Counted from the first letter of the stretch, positions 15,325-23,691 are shown. The stretch: 64,000 bases of DNA from Candidatus Riflebacteria bacterium HGW-Riflebacteria-1 (GCA_002839445.1 PGYB01000004.1:248001-312000); one strand, 5' to 3'. Numbers and translations are program-made. Notes: generated by a model from the letters alone, not told the origin.

Positions 15325-15563
15325 GGTCGTTTCCTCCTCGTGCTCTGAATTCGCCGAATTGTTTCAAGATTCTCTCTGGCCTGCAGAAGCCGACAGCCGG
15401 CATCGTGGCCAGCCATGTAGCGATAGGCTTCGCGGCATACGCCACCGCAGATGTCACGGCAGTCGATGCAGCAGGCTATTTTGCAGCCAACCCGGTCGGT
15501 CGAGTTGCATTTCAGAGCGCGGATTCTTTTATTGAGGTATTTCTTTGCCGCTCTGAATTTCAT
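15321..15563 (-). CDS. Cys-rich small phage protein
   Basis: 80-aa basic protein with eight Cys residues, most within CNSTDRVGCKIACCIDC and ICGGVCREAYR (about residues 19-46). The spacing suggests one or two zinc knuckles. Coupled by ATGA overlaps at both ends. No family recognised. Confidence 0.6.
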   Translation of the reverse strand: MKFRAAKKYLNKRIRALKCNSTDRVGCKIACCIDCRDICGGVCREAYRYMAGHDAGCRLLQARENLETIRRIQSTRRKRP

Positions 15564-15832
15564 CGTTTCATCTCCTCGGCGAACTTGCCTGGAGTCTGAC
15601 CGCAGAACGGGCAGTGGTTGATTATGATGCCGTTGTCACCGCGTGCCTGCTGGTATTTCACGCCGTATAAGATCGATTCCAGTGCCTGGCGACGATTCTC
15701 GTCCTTACTCAGAACGTAGACAGGCACAAAGCCTTTGCCTCGATGATTTAAAGACTCAACCCGATCGGCGAGCCAGGTGCACATTCGTTCTGAACTGCAT
15801 TTTTCAAACATTGGTTCTTTGTTCTCGCTCAC
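15560..15832 (-). CDS. small phage protein with CPFCG knuckle
   Basis: 90 aa starting with GTG at 15832 in a GTGA overlap. The C-terminus has IINHCPFCGQTPG and the N-terminus FEKCSSERMC, together possibly one zinc site. The CPFCG signature is shared with small restriction-alleviation (Lar-like) and zinc-ribbon phage proteins, but the match is too short to assign a function. Confidence 0.55.
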   Translation of the reverse strand: MSENKEPMFEKCSSERMCTWLADRVESLNHRGKGFVPVYVLSKDENRRQALESILYGVKYQQARGDNGIIINHCPFCGQTPGKFAEEMKR

Positions 15833-16323
15833 GCGGCGACCTCCTGTTCTATGTTGTTGTCGATCAGAGCCGTTCGCTTTTTGTTCATGGCCGGTGGTCT
15901 GGGGCCGGTATCGCGCACCAGAAGAAAAATACGAGGATCATTAGAGACCAGGCGCAGATAACGACACCGACACATAAGCCTGATTACCTGCCGGCAGTAG
16001 TCCGCCGACGCGCCTGTCACCGAAACGATTTCGGCGGCTGAGAATTTGCGCATGCAGCGCATCGCCTGCCAGATTCTGGCAAGAACATTCGGGTTGACAC
16101 CACAGACGAAAGGCTTCTCAAGATACACAATCAGTGCCTTTTTAAGCTCTTCAGGACTTTTCGGCGTCTTCTGCTTTTTGAGCCATTTCAGCAGTGTTGT
16201 GAAAGGCTGATCCAGTTCCCTGCTCAGTTTTCTGGCGTTTTGACCGCAGCGGTTGTGCGCCAGAACGAGCAACTCATGCCAGTCTTGATCTGCATAGTTA
16301 TTTGATTTGTTTGCCTCTTGCAT
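15829..16323 (-). CDS. DNA-binding protein downstream of transposition gene B
   Basis: 164 aa from the ATG at 16323, with GCGGAGG 9 bases upstream; TTG at 16332 is less likely. Two helix-turn-helix-like regions: NARKLSRELDQPFTTLLKWL (about residues 29-48) and FSAAEIVSVTGASADYCRQV (about 92-111) followed by a wing. Proteins like this occur just after B in Mu-like phages. Role may be in regulation or replication; not established. Confidence 0.65.
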   Translation of the reverse strand: MQEANKSNNYADQDWHELLVLAHNRCGQNARKLSRELDQPFTTLLKWLKKQKTPKSPEELKKALIVYLEKPFVCGVNPNVLARIWQAMRCMRKFSAAEIVSVTGASADYCRQVIRLMCRCRYLRLVSNDPRIFLLVRDTGPRPPAMNKKRTALIDNNIEQEVAA

Positions 16324-16325
16324 GA

Positions 16326-17057
16326 TCAGCAACCTCCGCGTTTTTTAGCCTTTGGTGATTCGGATAGGAAAAAATTTGCCTTTCCCCATTCCTCCGAGCC
16401 TATCTCAGCAATAGCAAGCGTTTTGGCCCTGCGCTCGATTGCATCAAGGCCAATCACGATCAGCCTGATAACACCCTTCGAAGCATCAAACAGCTTGCGC
16501 AGCAGCTCTATTTTGATCGTGATTTCGCATAACGATTTGCTGAGCAGCTGGCAGTCCTCAAAATCGACCGGCTTGAATTCAACCCACTGTGCGATTCGGT
16601 TGACGAACTGGTCTCTAAGCTGCACTTTCTGCTGAACGCCGTCCATGCCGACAAGCACGATCGGAACCGAAGACAGGTCATGGATGTCTCTAAGGGTTTC
16701 GGTCATCTTTTTGTCTTCGACGATGTAGTCGAATTCATCGATAAACAGAGGTCGACCTGTGACCCTCAGAACATCGGCGATCTGTGAAACCATCGGGGCG
16801 GCACGCAATTTAGTCGGCGCCACATCAAGTTCGCGTAGAATCGCCTGCAACATCGAGCCGGGTGTCCATGTCGACAATGCCCTGACGTAGACCCCATTGC
16901 ACTGGTTAACGAACCAGGCGGTTGCAGTGGTTTTTCCCAGACCTGACTTACCGAAGATCAGGCCGATGCCAGGCGTGCCCGGCGTCCTGGTCAGAAGCGC
17001 ATCGCTGGCATCTGACAGATTTCCAATGTTTTTCACTGGAGCGACGATTGACCTCAT
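16326..17057 (-). CDS. transposition ATPase B (MuB-like target selector)
   Basis: 243-aa AAA+ ATPase. Walker A GKSGLGKTT (residues 36-44), Walker B LFIDE (104-108), a sensor region IVLVGMDG, and a basic C-terminal tail ending KKRGG. MuB polymerises on DNA, activates transposase and provides target immunity. It is shorter than Mu's own B (312 aa) because the N-terminal HTH is missing, as in many Mu-like phages. The gene follows A with a 58-bp gap. Confidence 0.92.
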   Translation of the reverse strand: MRSIVAPVKNIGNLSDASDALLTRTPGTPGIGLIFGKSGLGKTTATAWFVNQCNGVYVRALSTWTPGSMLQAILRELDVAPTKLRAAPMVSQIADVLRVTGRPLFIDEFDYIVEDKKMTETLRDIHDLSSVPIVLVGMDGVQQKVQLRDQFVNRIAQWVEFKPVDFEDCQLLSKSLCEITIKIELLRKLFDASKGVIRLIVIGLDAIERRAKTLAIAEIGSEEWGKANFFLSESPKAKKRGGC

Positions 17058-17115
17058 GTTAAACTCCCTTATGACTTAAAATTTCTGGCCGGCTTCAACG
17101 CCGGTCTTTTTCTTT

Positions 17116-19365
17116 TTATTTTGCGTTGATGACCAGCTGGTTTTCTTCAGCGAGCCGCTTCATGCGTTCGTGGGTGCGACCTTCCGGGGTTTGTTCCCAG
17201 GAGCGACGCCACCGGTCATCTTCTTCTGAAATGCCCTTAAAATTCACGGCCCGCAGCGCTTCGTAACGTGCTACCCGGGCCTTTTTTTCATCCTGTTCGC
17301 GTTCTTCTTCTGACCGGCGGCGAGAGTCGAGGTCAACGATTTCAGCCAGCCTTTTTTCGGCTTCCGGCGATAAAGTCGCAGCAGCGGCGTTGATTTCTTC
17401 AAAGGTTGTCGGCTCCGACATGGCATCGTTCACAATCACTGCGTCTGAAGCAGCCTGCAGAGCCCTGGTGTTGTATTCGGCGGTGGTTTCTTCTGGGAGC
17501 GGTCTGTCGACAGACTTGTCTACATAGTTCTGAAGGATTTCGCCGGTGATATTTTTGAGATTGGCCGTGCCCGCAAGCTTCTTGAGTTCGCGCTTTTTAG
17601 CAGAAACGAATTCTTTCTGTTTCGCTCGCGATACAGCGGCAACCTCTGAGCGCGGCAGACCAAGCAGCTCGGGTCTGATGGCAGTGCAGATATAGTCACG
17701 GTCGGCGTTGAAGACCATAATCTTGCCGGCATCAAACGGGTCGTATTTAACAACGACGGTTTCACCGATGTAACAGGCAAGCTCAGGCGCAACAAAGCTG
17801 AAATGATCGATAGCGATACCCTTCTTGCCGACAACGCGGGTGCCACCACCGGGAGCCTCGGCCAGAAGATAGTCGAGCGCCCGCACGTCACTGATTCGTC
17901 TCACCAGGAAGCCTTCATTTATACAGGCAGCCACAGCATCAGCAGGCGTTTTACCATCGAGGCCCTCATGAGGGGTGTTGAAATATAGGTGATCTGTCCA
18001 TTTGTCGCAAAATTCCTGCAGCTGCACGGCATCCATGAAACCCAGCTCGATCGGGTCGGACTTGTCGCCGTGACGTTGCGCGAAACTCTTGCGATCTTCA
18101 ATTTTCTTGCGCTCAGCAACGCTACAGCCGAGATATTCCTGGCAGAGCGGAAACAGGCTATGATTGAAAGTGCCGAAAAAACTTTCGATAAATGGTTTGC
18201 GGTCTGGTGAGAATGGCGCGCAGATCAGATGTTCGATTTCGAGAGCGTTAAAAGCCTCGACCAGGTATTTCGATGTATAGTCAGAGCCGTTATCGGTCTT
18301 GATGCTCTCAGGAACACCCCAGTCAAGGATTGCCCGTCTTACCAGAGCGGCGACGGCAACGGCCTTACTGGTCTTATTGACCAGCATCTTGGCGCGGCGC
18401 GTCTTTATGTCAATTACGCCAACCAGTGTATGTCTGCCGTCTTTGAGCATAACGTCAGTGGGCGTGCTGTCCATTTCCCAGCACTGCAGGTATCTATCGA
18501 TGCCGGCGGAAGCATCACCGAAAGCGGCGCCGCGTTTCCCGCGCCAGGCATCGGGGCTCTGAATGAATTCGAAAACCTGCTTGTTATTGTTTTTCCATGC
18601 CTCCATGAAGCGGGCAATCGTCTTAACATGCGGAACCTCTTCGAGCTCCATCTTGTCTTTGCGCGCCTCGATAGCCAACGACACCTGTTTGGCGTCACAG
18701 TGCGGGAACTCTGTCATCATAGCGACAGCCAGATCGTAAAGAGCCTTGTTGGTGTAAAAAATGCCGCTGCCACGTCGGGTGCCGTAGTTTCCGGCCAGGG
18801 CGGTGATGCCTTCCTGCCGGTATTTCTTGAGCCACTTCATCAGACTCGGCTGCGAGGTCTTCTCGATCACGCCGCGCACCCACTCGGGCGCCTGAATCTG
18901 GCCTTGATTGTAGGCATGACAGAACAGGAACTGAGCAGCAGTTGTGGTTTCAGTGCAGGTCTTTTTGAAGGTTTCCCACAACTTGATGATTTCGAGTTTT
19001 GCGTTCATTCTGTCTCTGGACATGCCTGTCAATCCTTCTGACTTGTTTAAACTGTCGAGGCGCTTTGCCTGGGTAACTTTTTGCGAGATCTCTTCTTTGA
19101 TCTTGAGCTTTGCAGCTTCAGCCTTGCCCTCTTTAAAGGCCGGCTCAGCGCTCATCGCCTTAATGGTGTCGTTGGTGTTTTTGATCGCCAAGGCTCTTTG
19201 TGTCTCCTGGGGAAGACTTGAGATGTGATACTCAAGCCCACCGCCACGGCCCTGGCGCTCACGAGATTGCCAGTTTTCATTTCTGGCCTTTTTTACGATG
19301 CCGTATTTCGTAGTCGGCAGACCATCTAAGCCAGCCAATTCAGCCGTAGAGAACCATTTATTCAT
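17116..19365 (-). CDS. transposase A (MuA-like, DDE)
   Basis: 749 aa. N-terminal enhancer-binding domain (residues 1-62: WFSTAELAGLDGLP, WQSRERQGRGGGLEY), end-binding HTH region (about 110-260), then the RNase H-like catalytic core with D299 (CWEMDS), D358 (IKTDNG) and E394 (PFIESFF), a D,D(35)E spacing. A Mu-type C-terminal barrel and a tail with a final helical region for B contact follow. It pairs the phage ends and joins them to target DNA. The gene begins immediately after the stop of the Ner-like gene. Confidence 0.97.
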   Translation of the reverse strand: MNKWFSTAELAGLDGLPTTKYGIVKKARNENWQSRERQGRGGGLEYHISSLPQETQRALAIKNTNDTIKAMSAEPAFKEGKAEAAKLKIKEEISQKVTQAKRLDSLNKSEGLTGMSRDRMNAKLEIIKLWETFKKTCTETTTAAQFLFCHAYNQGQIQAPEWVRGVIEKTSQPSLMKWLKKYRQEGITALAGNYGTRRGSGIFYTNKALYDLAVAMMTEFPHCDAKQVSLAIEARKDKMELEEVPHVKTIARFMEAWKNNNKQVFEFIQSPDAWRGKRGAAFGDASAGIDRYLQCWEMDSTPTDVMLKDGRHTLVGVIDIKTRRAKMLVNKTSKAVAVAALVRRAILDWGVPESIKTDNGSDYTSKYLVEAFNALEIEHLICAPFSPDRKPFIESFFGTFNHSLFPLCQEYLGCSVAERKKIEDRKSFAQRHGDKSDPIELGFMDAVQLQEFCDKWTDHLYFNTPHEGLDGKTPADAVAACINEGFLVRRISDVRALDYLLAEAPGGGTRVVGKKGIAIDHFSFVAPELACYIGETVVVKYDPFDAGKIMVFNADRDYICTAIRPELLGLPRSEVAAVSRAKQKEFVSAKKRELKKLAGTANLKNITGEILQNYVDKSVDRPLPEETTAEYNTRALQAASDAVIVNDAMSEPTTFEEINAAAATLSPEAEKRLAEIVDLDSRRRSEEEREQDEKKARVARYEALRAVNFKGISEEDDRWRRSWEQTPEGRTHERMKRLAEENQLVINAK

Positions 19366-19566
19366 TTACGCAGCATCCTTCTCCCAAATTTCTGGCGGGC
19401 AGCCCATGTCTATAAAAACCTGTTTGATGTTTGCGCTCGTCATTTTGCCTTTCATGACGTTAAAAACTGCGGTCTGGCTCACGCCAGCCTTTTGAGCAAT
19501 ATCTTTTTGCTTTATCTCTCTTTCTACGAGCCACTTTTTAAGCTCAATAAATCTTCGGTTGCTCAC
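19366..19566 (-). CDS. small HTH regulator (Ner/Cro-like)
   Basis: 66-aa XRE-type protein: FIELKKWLVEREIKQKDIAQ, then SQTAVFNVMKGKMTSANI, a complete helix-turn-helix. Position directly before transposase A matches Ner in Mu, which damps early transcription. The spacing to A is zero bases, and the 12 bp to the upstream gene carry its ribosome site (GGGAGCTG). Confidence 0.85.
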   Translation of the reverse strand: MSNRRFIELKKWLVEREIKQKDIAQKAGVSQTAVFNVMKGKMTSANIKQVFIDMGCPPEIWEKDAA

Positions 19567-19578
19567 CTTTACAGCTCC

Positions 19579-19989
19579 CTAATCCGGTTGGCTTAGAACC
19601 ATAGCAAGATAGGTAAAATCATCGAGGTCTGACTCAGAAATGCTTGGAATCTCTTCCGCAACCCATTCGGGAACTTTTAATTCCCCGCTGTTATAGGCTT
19701 CGCAGAATTGATTCTTCAGAAGAAAACGCCGCCAATACTCGGCAATACGAATCTTGGCGCGTGCGCGTTCTATATAAGGGATTTTGGTGCTTTTGGTGAT
19801 TTTGGTAGCATCCAGCCAATTTTGGGTCACCTGAGGCAAACTTGAAACATGATATTCAAGCCCGCCGCCACGCCCCTGACGCTTCCGACTCTGCCAGTTT
19901 TCGCGCTTGGCCTTCTCAAGAATGCCGCGTCTACTAGACGGCAAACCATCCAACCCGACCAATTTAGCTGTAGAAAACCATTCCCGCAT
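19579..19989 (-). CDS. stand-alone paralogue of the transposase N-terminal domain
   Basis: 136 aa, the first gene of the early operon. Residues 1-60 are nearly the same as transposase A residues 1-60: WFSTAKLVGLDGLP and WQSRKRQGRGGGLEYHVSS match WFSTAELAGLDGLP and WQSRERQGRGGGLEYHISS. Further on, FCEAYNSGELKVPEWV matches A 148-163 (FCHAYNQGQIQAPEWV). The middle is shortened and the catalytic core is absent. By analogy to Mu, where repressor and transposase share this domain, it should bind the enhancer/operator and compete with A. The stop is clean, so this looks kept rather than decayed. Confidence 0.85.
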   Translation of the reverse strand: MREWFSTAKLVGLDGLPSSRRGILEKAKRENWQSRKRQGRGGGLEYHVSSLPQVTQNWLDATKITKSTKIPYIERARAKIRIAEYWRRFLLKNQFCEAYNSGELKVPEWVAEEIPSISESDLDDFTYLAMVLSQPD

Positions 19990-20088
19990 TATTTTACCGC
20001 CCTTGCTTTTTTGTTGACAGATTCCAAAATTTTGTTAGAGTTTCTATTCATGGTTGTGAAAATAATTTATTTTCTTAACCTATCTGCA

Positions 20089-20139
20089 ATAGTATCAAAA
20101 TATTTTGATACGGTCAAGTGAAATGTCAAAATATTTTGA
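20089..20139 (-). promoter_or_regulatory. early promoter with palindromic operators
   Basis: Minus strand -35 TTGACC (20112-20117), 17-bp spacer, -10 TACTAT (20089-20094). A perfect 20-bp palindrome GTATCAAAATATTTTGATAC (20092-20111) fills the spacer. A second copy of its 14-bp core, TCAAAATATTTTGA (20126-20139), is centred 31 bp away, three helical turns. Probable binding sites of the S24 repressor and/or the Ner-like protein. Confidence 0.85.
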
Positions 20140-20150
20140 TAAAAAAATTT

Positions 20151-20366
20151 GGTTGTATGTTTAGGCTCTAGCAAAATTCGCTCTGGTAGCCAAAACAAGT
20201 CGAAAGAGACAAACATACAACTGTTGGAAGTTCACTTAGGGTTTTTACGGGGGTAATTGAAGAGGAAATGGGCCAAAACAAGGACAAAAACAGAGCTTCA
20301 GGCAACATACAACTTCATGAAGGCGGCATCAAAAAAGTTGGATGTTTGGAAAACGAACATACAACT
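20151..20366. repeat. cluster of five 11-bp AACATACAACT motifs
   Basis: Exact copies at 20212-20222, 20304-20314 and 20356-20366 (plus), and one-mismatch copies on the minus strand at 20151-20161 and 20336-20346. The cluster spans the leader and the first codons of the repressor frame. It differs from both the palindromic operator and the phage-end sites, so it may be the transposition enhancer bound by the N-terminal domain of A and its paralogue. Confidence 0.7.
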
Positions 20367-21068
20367 TTTTCGACAAGGCTTCAGTTTGTGTTGGGCGAAG
20401 AATCGGCAAGGGCTTTTGCCAAGAGGGCTGACATCTTACCAGCCACATTCCACAACTACATAAAAGGCACTAGTGAGCCTACTAGGCCTGTTATTGTCGC
20501 CATTGCCAAAACAGCCGACGTTAACATCGAGTGGCTTGCAACCGGCACCGGCCCGATGCGCAAGGGTGAAACCTTACTCGCGACGATCGAACCGGCAGCA
20601 TTCACAATAACCAACCTAGAAGGTCGCCAGGTGGAGTTTAAACCCTCACCAAACTTGTGCCACCTTCCGATCCTCGACTTGCGCGTCTCATGTGGATCGG
20701 GTTCGTTTATTGACAGCGAGGCTGTTCAGGCTGTTTTTTCGGCAACTGCCAGCTGGATCAGGCGAGAGTTGGGTGCAAATCCAGAAGATCTTACCCTGGT
20801 GTTTGCCGATGGCGATTCGATGACCGACACAATCAAACCGGAGGAAATCGTTATCGTTGATCGCTCCAAAGCCAAGCGCCCCGGAGACGGTATATGGGTC
20901 TTTCTATACGACGATGGCCTTTTCATCAAACGTCTGCAGTTTATGCCAGGGAAACAGGTCGAAGTGACAAGCGACAATCCTCGCTACAAAACATATTCCC
21001 TGACCCCCGACGATTCCTTCCGCCTCCTGGGCCGAGTCATCGCCGCCCTACCGCTGAGAAGGCTATAG
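20268..21068 (+). CDS. phage repressor, XRE plus S24 self-cleaving peptidase
   Basis: 266 aa if started at 20268. HTH region ARAFAKRADILPATFHNYIK (about residues 48-67), then IEWLATGTGPM, then an S24 peptidase domain with cleavage-type site SCGSG (Cys142-Gly143), catalytic Ser184 in DGDSM and Lys221 in LFIKRL. It should hold the early promoter off and be inactivated by RecA-driven self-cleavage. The first 32 residues are unlike such repressors and encode three of the 11-bp motifs, so a TTG near 20349 could be the true start. Divergent to the early operon. Confidence 0.92.
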   Translation: MGQNKDKNRASGNIQLHEGGIKKVGCLENEHTTFSTRLQFVLGEESARAFAKRADILPATFHNYIKGTSEPTRPVIVAIAKTADVNIEWLATGTGPMRKGETLLATIEPAAFTITNLEGRQVEFKPSPNLCHLPILDLRVSCGSGSFIDSEAVQAVFSATASWIRRELGANPEDLTLVFADGDSMTDTIKPEEIVIVDRSKAKRPGDGIWVFLYDDGLFIKRLQFMPGKQVEVTSDNPRYKTYSLTPDDSFRLLGRVIAALPLRRL

Positions 21069-21105
21069 AATAATGATTTTTAATTATAAAACGAGGAAAA
21101 TTGAT

Positions 21106-21909
21106 ATGAAAAAAACGATGCTATTAGTGACTCTTGCCTTACTTCTTGCCTCATCGTCTTTTGCTGCTTTCTGCTCTAAATGCGGCTACAAGGCCGGCGA
21201 TGAAAGTGTTTTTTGTTCTAAATGCGGCACCAAATTAGATGGCTCAGCGGCAAACGACTCGAAACATTCTGAAACAGATACGTTGGCGTTAATTGATGAT
21301 AAATTTTCGCCAGTAAATGATTTTGAAATCTTTGTTTATAGCTCTAACTACCTGACTTGCGTTGCAAAATTTCCAGAATTTCAAATTCTATTCAATAAAA
21401 ATATCAAAGATATCGAGGAGATTGAAAAAACTGCGGGAAAACGCGACAAACAGATTATTGCATATTATTACAGGAAGTGGGAGATTCTTAAAACTCTTCA
21501 AGATGTGTGGAGTTCAAACATTGGCACTAATATTCGCAAACAAGCATATATGGTTAAGTTTGCAGGGGTTTTGAAATATATCAACGAGATAATTGCAAAA
21601 TTAAAAGTCGGAATATCTGACCCCGATTTGAAAGCTTTAGAAACAAAACTGAATGTGCTTTTGAAAGTCTACAAAGTTACTTCTCGATACATACTTGTCA
21701 ATGACTTTCGCCTTCCCAAGCAGCAAGAAATAGGTATAGAAGAAATTCAGGAAGATAAAGTAAAGGTTATACATCTTGGGGATTGGTTTGAAAGCGTTGT
21801 GCTAACAGGCTCCGTGGAAACTTCTGTAGAAAACTTAACGAGTCCTATATCTGGCTGGGTTTCAAAAGAAGAGTTCAAGAAGCGAACAGACGGTGCAGAA
21901 CTAGATTGA
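21106..21909 (+). CDS. exported zinc-ribbon protein with SH3-like C-terminus (phage cargo)
   Basis: 267 aa from the ATG at 21106 (CGAGGAAAATTGAT upstream). A signal peptide (KKTMLLVTLALLLASSSFAA) is followed at once by a double-knuckle zinc ribbon, FCSKCGYKAGDES and FCSKCGTKL. The middle is helical and Lys-rich (KDIEEIEKTAGKRDKQ). The end, LGDWFESVVLTGSV...SGWVSKEEF, resembles a bacterial SH3 strand set. A zinc ribbon outside the cytoplasm is unusual. AT-rich compared with the phage core. It lies between repressor and phage end, where Mu-like phages carry cargo. Function unknown. Confidence 0.75.
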   Translation: MKKTMLLVTLALLLASSSFAAFCSKCGYKAGDESVFCSKCGTKLDGSAANDSKHSETDTLALIDDKFSPVNDFEIFVYSSNYLTCVAKFPEFQILFNKNIKDIEEIEKTAGKRDKQIIAYYYRKWEILKTLQDVWSSNIGTNIRKQAYMVKFAGVLKYINEIIAKLKVGISDPDLKALETKLNVLLKVYKVTSRYILVNDFRLPKQQEIGIEEIQEDKVKVIHLGDWFESVVLTGSVETSVENLTSPISGWVSKEEFKKRTDGAELD

Positions 21910-21926
21910 TCTGAATTAACGGATCG

Positions 21927-22008
21927 TGCAAATTAGGTAATATAGTGAAATTAAAACCAGTTCCGGCTTCACCGGCTGGGTCAGTAGCTGGTTTGTAAAA
22001 GAGAATTA
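21927..22008 (+). pseudogene. relic of an SH3-domain end
   Basis: Reading GNIVKLKP in one frame and, after a frame change, SSGFTGWVSSWFVKEN followed by TAA. This is the typical last strand of a bacterial SH3 domain and parallels the end of the gene just upstream (SGWVSKEEF). There is no start codon and the frame is broken, so it is probably a decayed duplicate or recombination scar. Confidence 0.5.
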
Positions 22009-22063
22009 AAAAAGGACGAGTAATCGATAATCTCTCCTTGAATAAACTATAAGGCTTTGGCAA

Positions 22064-22714
22064 ATGACTTCGGACGAACTTGTATCGGCGATTGATCCAT
22101 TCAGCAAATCATCGGAACACCTGCTTGTAGTAATTTTCACCAAAAGCAGCTCTATAAATTTTCCGCTTGCTTTGAATATAGCTGAAGGTGCCAACAGGTT
22201 TGTAACTGCAGACATAAAAGGAAAGCCTACTTACTTTGTTCAATTTGCAAAAAGCAATGATGATGCTGGTCGCGCAGTTGCGTTGCTTGATCTCGTTAAA
22301 GATTGGAAAGGTGTTCAGATTTTTTCAAGAGGTCGGCTGCTGGCAAGCGTTTTCACTGTGAATATGGTGCTAAACTGTTTTATAAATTCACTTTCTTGCC
22401 GCGATTATACTGCTCACTGCCACGAAATAATCGATGATCCATTTCGTGAAGATGTTAGAAGTTCTGGGTTATCTCTCTCTATAAATCTTGTTACCAAGCC
22501 CCCAATAAAGCAAAAAGTAGTAATAGATCGCTTTTCATTCCCTTGCAAACACCTTTATTTTCATTTCCGCTTTCAAAAGGATCATCCAGCATCATTGCCA
22601 GATCAAATACAGGCTGGCGCTGTAAATTATGGCTGTGATTGGTGTCCGAATTTTAGTCCTGATAATTGGAAAAAAGTTGGCGAAAAAGAGCTATTCAAAG
22701 ACTTTTTTGAATAG
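22064..22714 (+). CDS. phage cargo protein of unknown function
   Basis: 216 aa, soluble, starting MTSDELVSAIDPFSKSSE. Notable parts are AVALLDLVKDWKGVQIFSRG, then LNCFINSLSCRDYTAHCHEI with two Cys and two His that could bind metal, IDDPF, and a C-terminal CDWCPNF. AT-rich, with a weak ribosome site. The 22 bp to the next gene suggest one operon with the Abi-alpha-like gene. No family recognised; its place beside an Abi protein suggests defence or exclusion. Confidence 0.65.
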   Translation: MTSDELVSAIDPFSKSSEHLLVVIFTKSSSINFPLALNIAEGANRFVTADIKGKPTYFVQFAKSNDDAGRAVALLDLVKDWKGVQIFSRGRLLASVFTVNMVLNCFINSLSCRDYTAHCHEIIDDPFREDVRSSGLSLSINLVTKPPIKQKVVIDRFSFPCKHLYFHFRFQKDHPASLPDQIQAGAVNYGCDWCPNFSPDNWKKVGEKELFKDFFE

Positions 22715-22735
22715 CACCAAACCAAGGAGAGAATT

Positions 22736-23521
22736 ATGTCAGATAATGAGAGTAAAAACCCAATTACACAAGCTTTAGGCCCCGCTGCCTCAAATTTTGG
22801 CAAAGAGATTGCGCCACTGGGCACTGATGCAGGCAAATTAGTTTATGGTATTTATGAAACAGTTTTGAAGAAACCATACGACTGTGTTATTGCGATAAAA
22901 AGCGAGGCTTGGAAGTATTTTAAATCAAAATTAGATGAAAGGTTGTCGAAAGAAACACCTGAAAATTTGATTCCACCCAAATTAGCAATAGCCGAGCCGA
23001 TAATCGAACATGCTGTTCGACTGGAAAACGAGAAAGAGCTTCAAGACATGTTCGCAAACCTGCTGAGCTCATCAATGATAAAGAATTCTTCGAATAAAGT
23101 GTTGCCTTCTTTTGTTGAAGCTTTGAAGCAGCTGAGCTCTGACGAAGCAAAAATAATCAAGAGTGTTTTCAATTCGTCATCGCGCTCGTTTGCATGCTTA
23201 ACAATTAAAGCCTTTAACAAAGAGCGTTTTACTACCGTGCAGGAGTGTTTTTCGTTAATCTGCGTGGAAGCAGGATGCGAAATTCCGAACAGAACACACA
23301 TCTACGTGCAAAGCCTTGCACGGCTTGGCATTCTGCAGCAAATACAGAACACCATGTTTGCAGATATGAATAAATACAAAGAGCTTGAGCATGCCGTTGC
23401 ATTGCTAGATCTTGTAAAAGATTACGAAATTCTTGCACCTGGGTGCAATATTGTTTTTGAAAAAAACCTTGTTCAGCTTACTGATTACGGGAAGCTTCTG
23501 TGTGAGGTTTGCGTGAAGTAA
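22736..23521 (+). CDS. Abi-alpha-like protein (DUF4393), probable phage-exclusion factor
   Basis: 261 aa with the DUF4393/Abi-alpha pattern: PPKLAIAEPIIEHAVRLENEKELQDMFANLLSSSM spread over residues 81-115, then PSFVEALKQLSSDEAKIIK. Proteins of this family were linked to abortive infection in lactococci. Strong CAAGGAGAG ribosome site. The C-terminus repeats the peptide AVALLDLVKD found in the gene before it. Likely a moron that protects the lysogen from other phages; the exclusion role is inferred from the family. Confidence 0.8.
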   Translation: MSDNESKNPITQALGPAASNFGKEIAPLGTDAGKLVYGIYETVLKKPYDCVIAIKSEAWKYFKSKLDERLSKETPENLIPPKLAIAEPIIEHAVRLENEKELQDMFANLLSSSMIKNSSNKVLPSFVEALKQLSSDEAKIIKSVFNSSSRSFACLTIKAFNKERFTTVQECFSLICVEAGCEIPNRTHIYVQSLARLGILQQIQNTMFADMNKYKELEHAVALLDLVKDYEILAPGCNIVFEKNLVQLTDYGKLLCEVCVK

Positions 23522-23639
23522 TCTTCCCAAAGTCGGAGCTCACGATCCAGATCATCAATGCGCCCACAGTAATCACCGCACCGGAGACAAAGCCAAGTGC
23601 ATAAATAATGGACGCGGCCAACGCGCTTGAAATAGTCAT
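23478..23639 (-). CDS. small membrane protein, antisense-overlapping the Abi-alpha-like gene
   Basis: 53-aa ORF with AAGGAGTTCTAT before the ATG at 23639. One long hydrophobic segment (SALAASIIYALGFVSGAV, TVGALMIWIV) then a basic tail. Its last 44 bp overlap the end of the convergent gene. The good ribosome site and membrane profile support it; function unknown. Confidence 0.55.
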   Translation of the reverse strand: MTISSALAASIIYALGFVSGAVITVGALMIWIVSSDFGKITSRKPHTEASRNQ

Positions 23640-23691
23640 ATAGAACTCCTTTTGTAGTTATTCTGCAAAAGCAGGCGTATATTCCATAATT

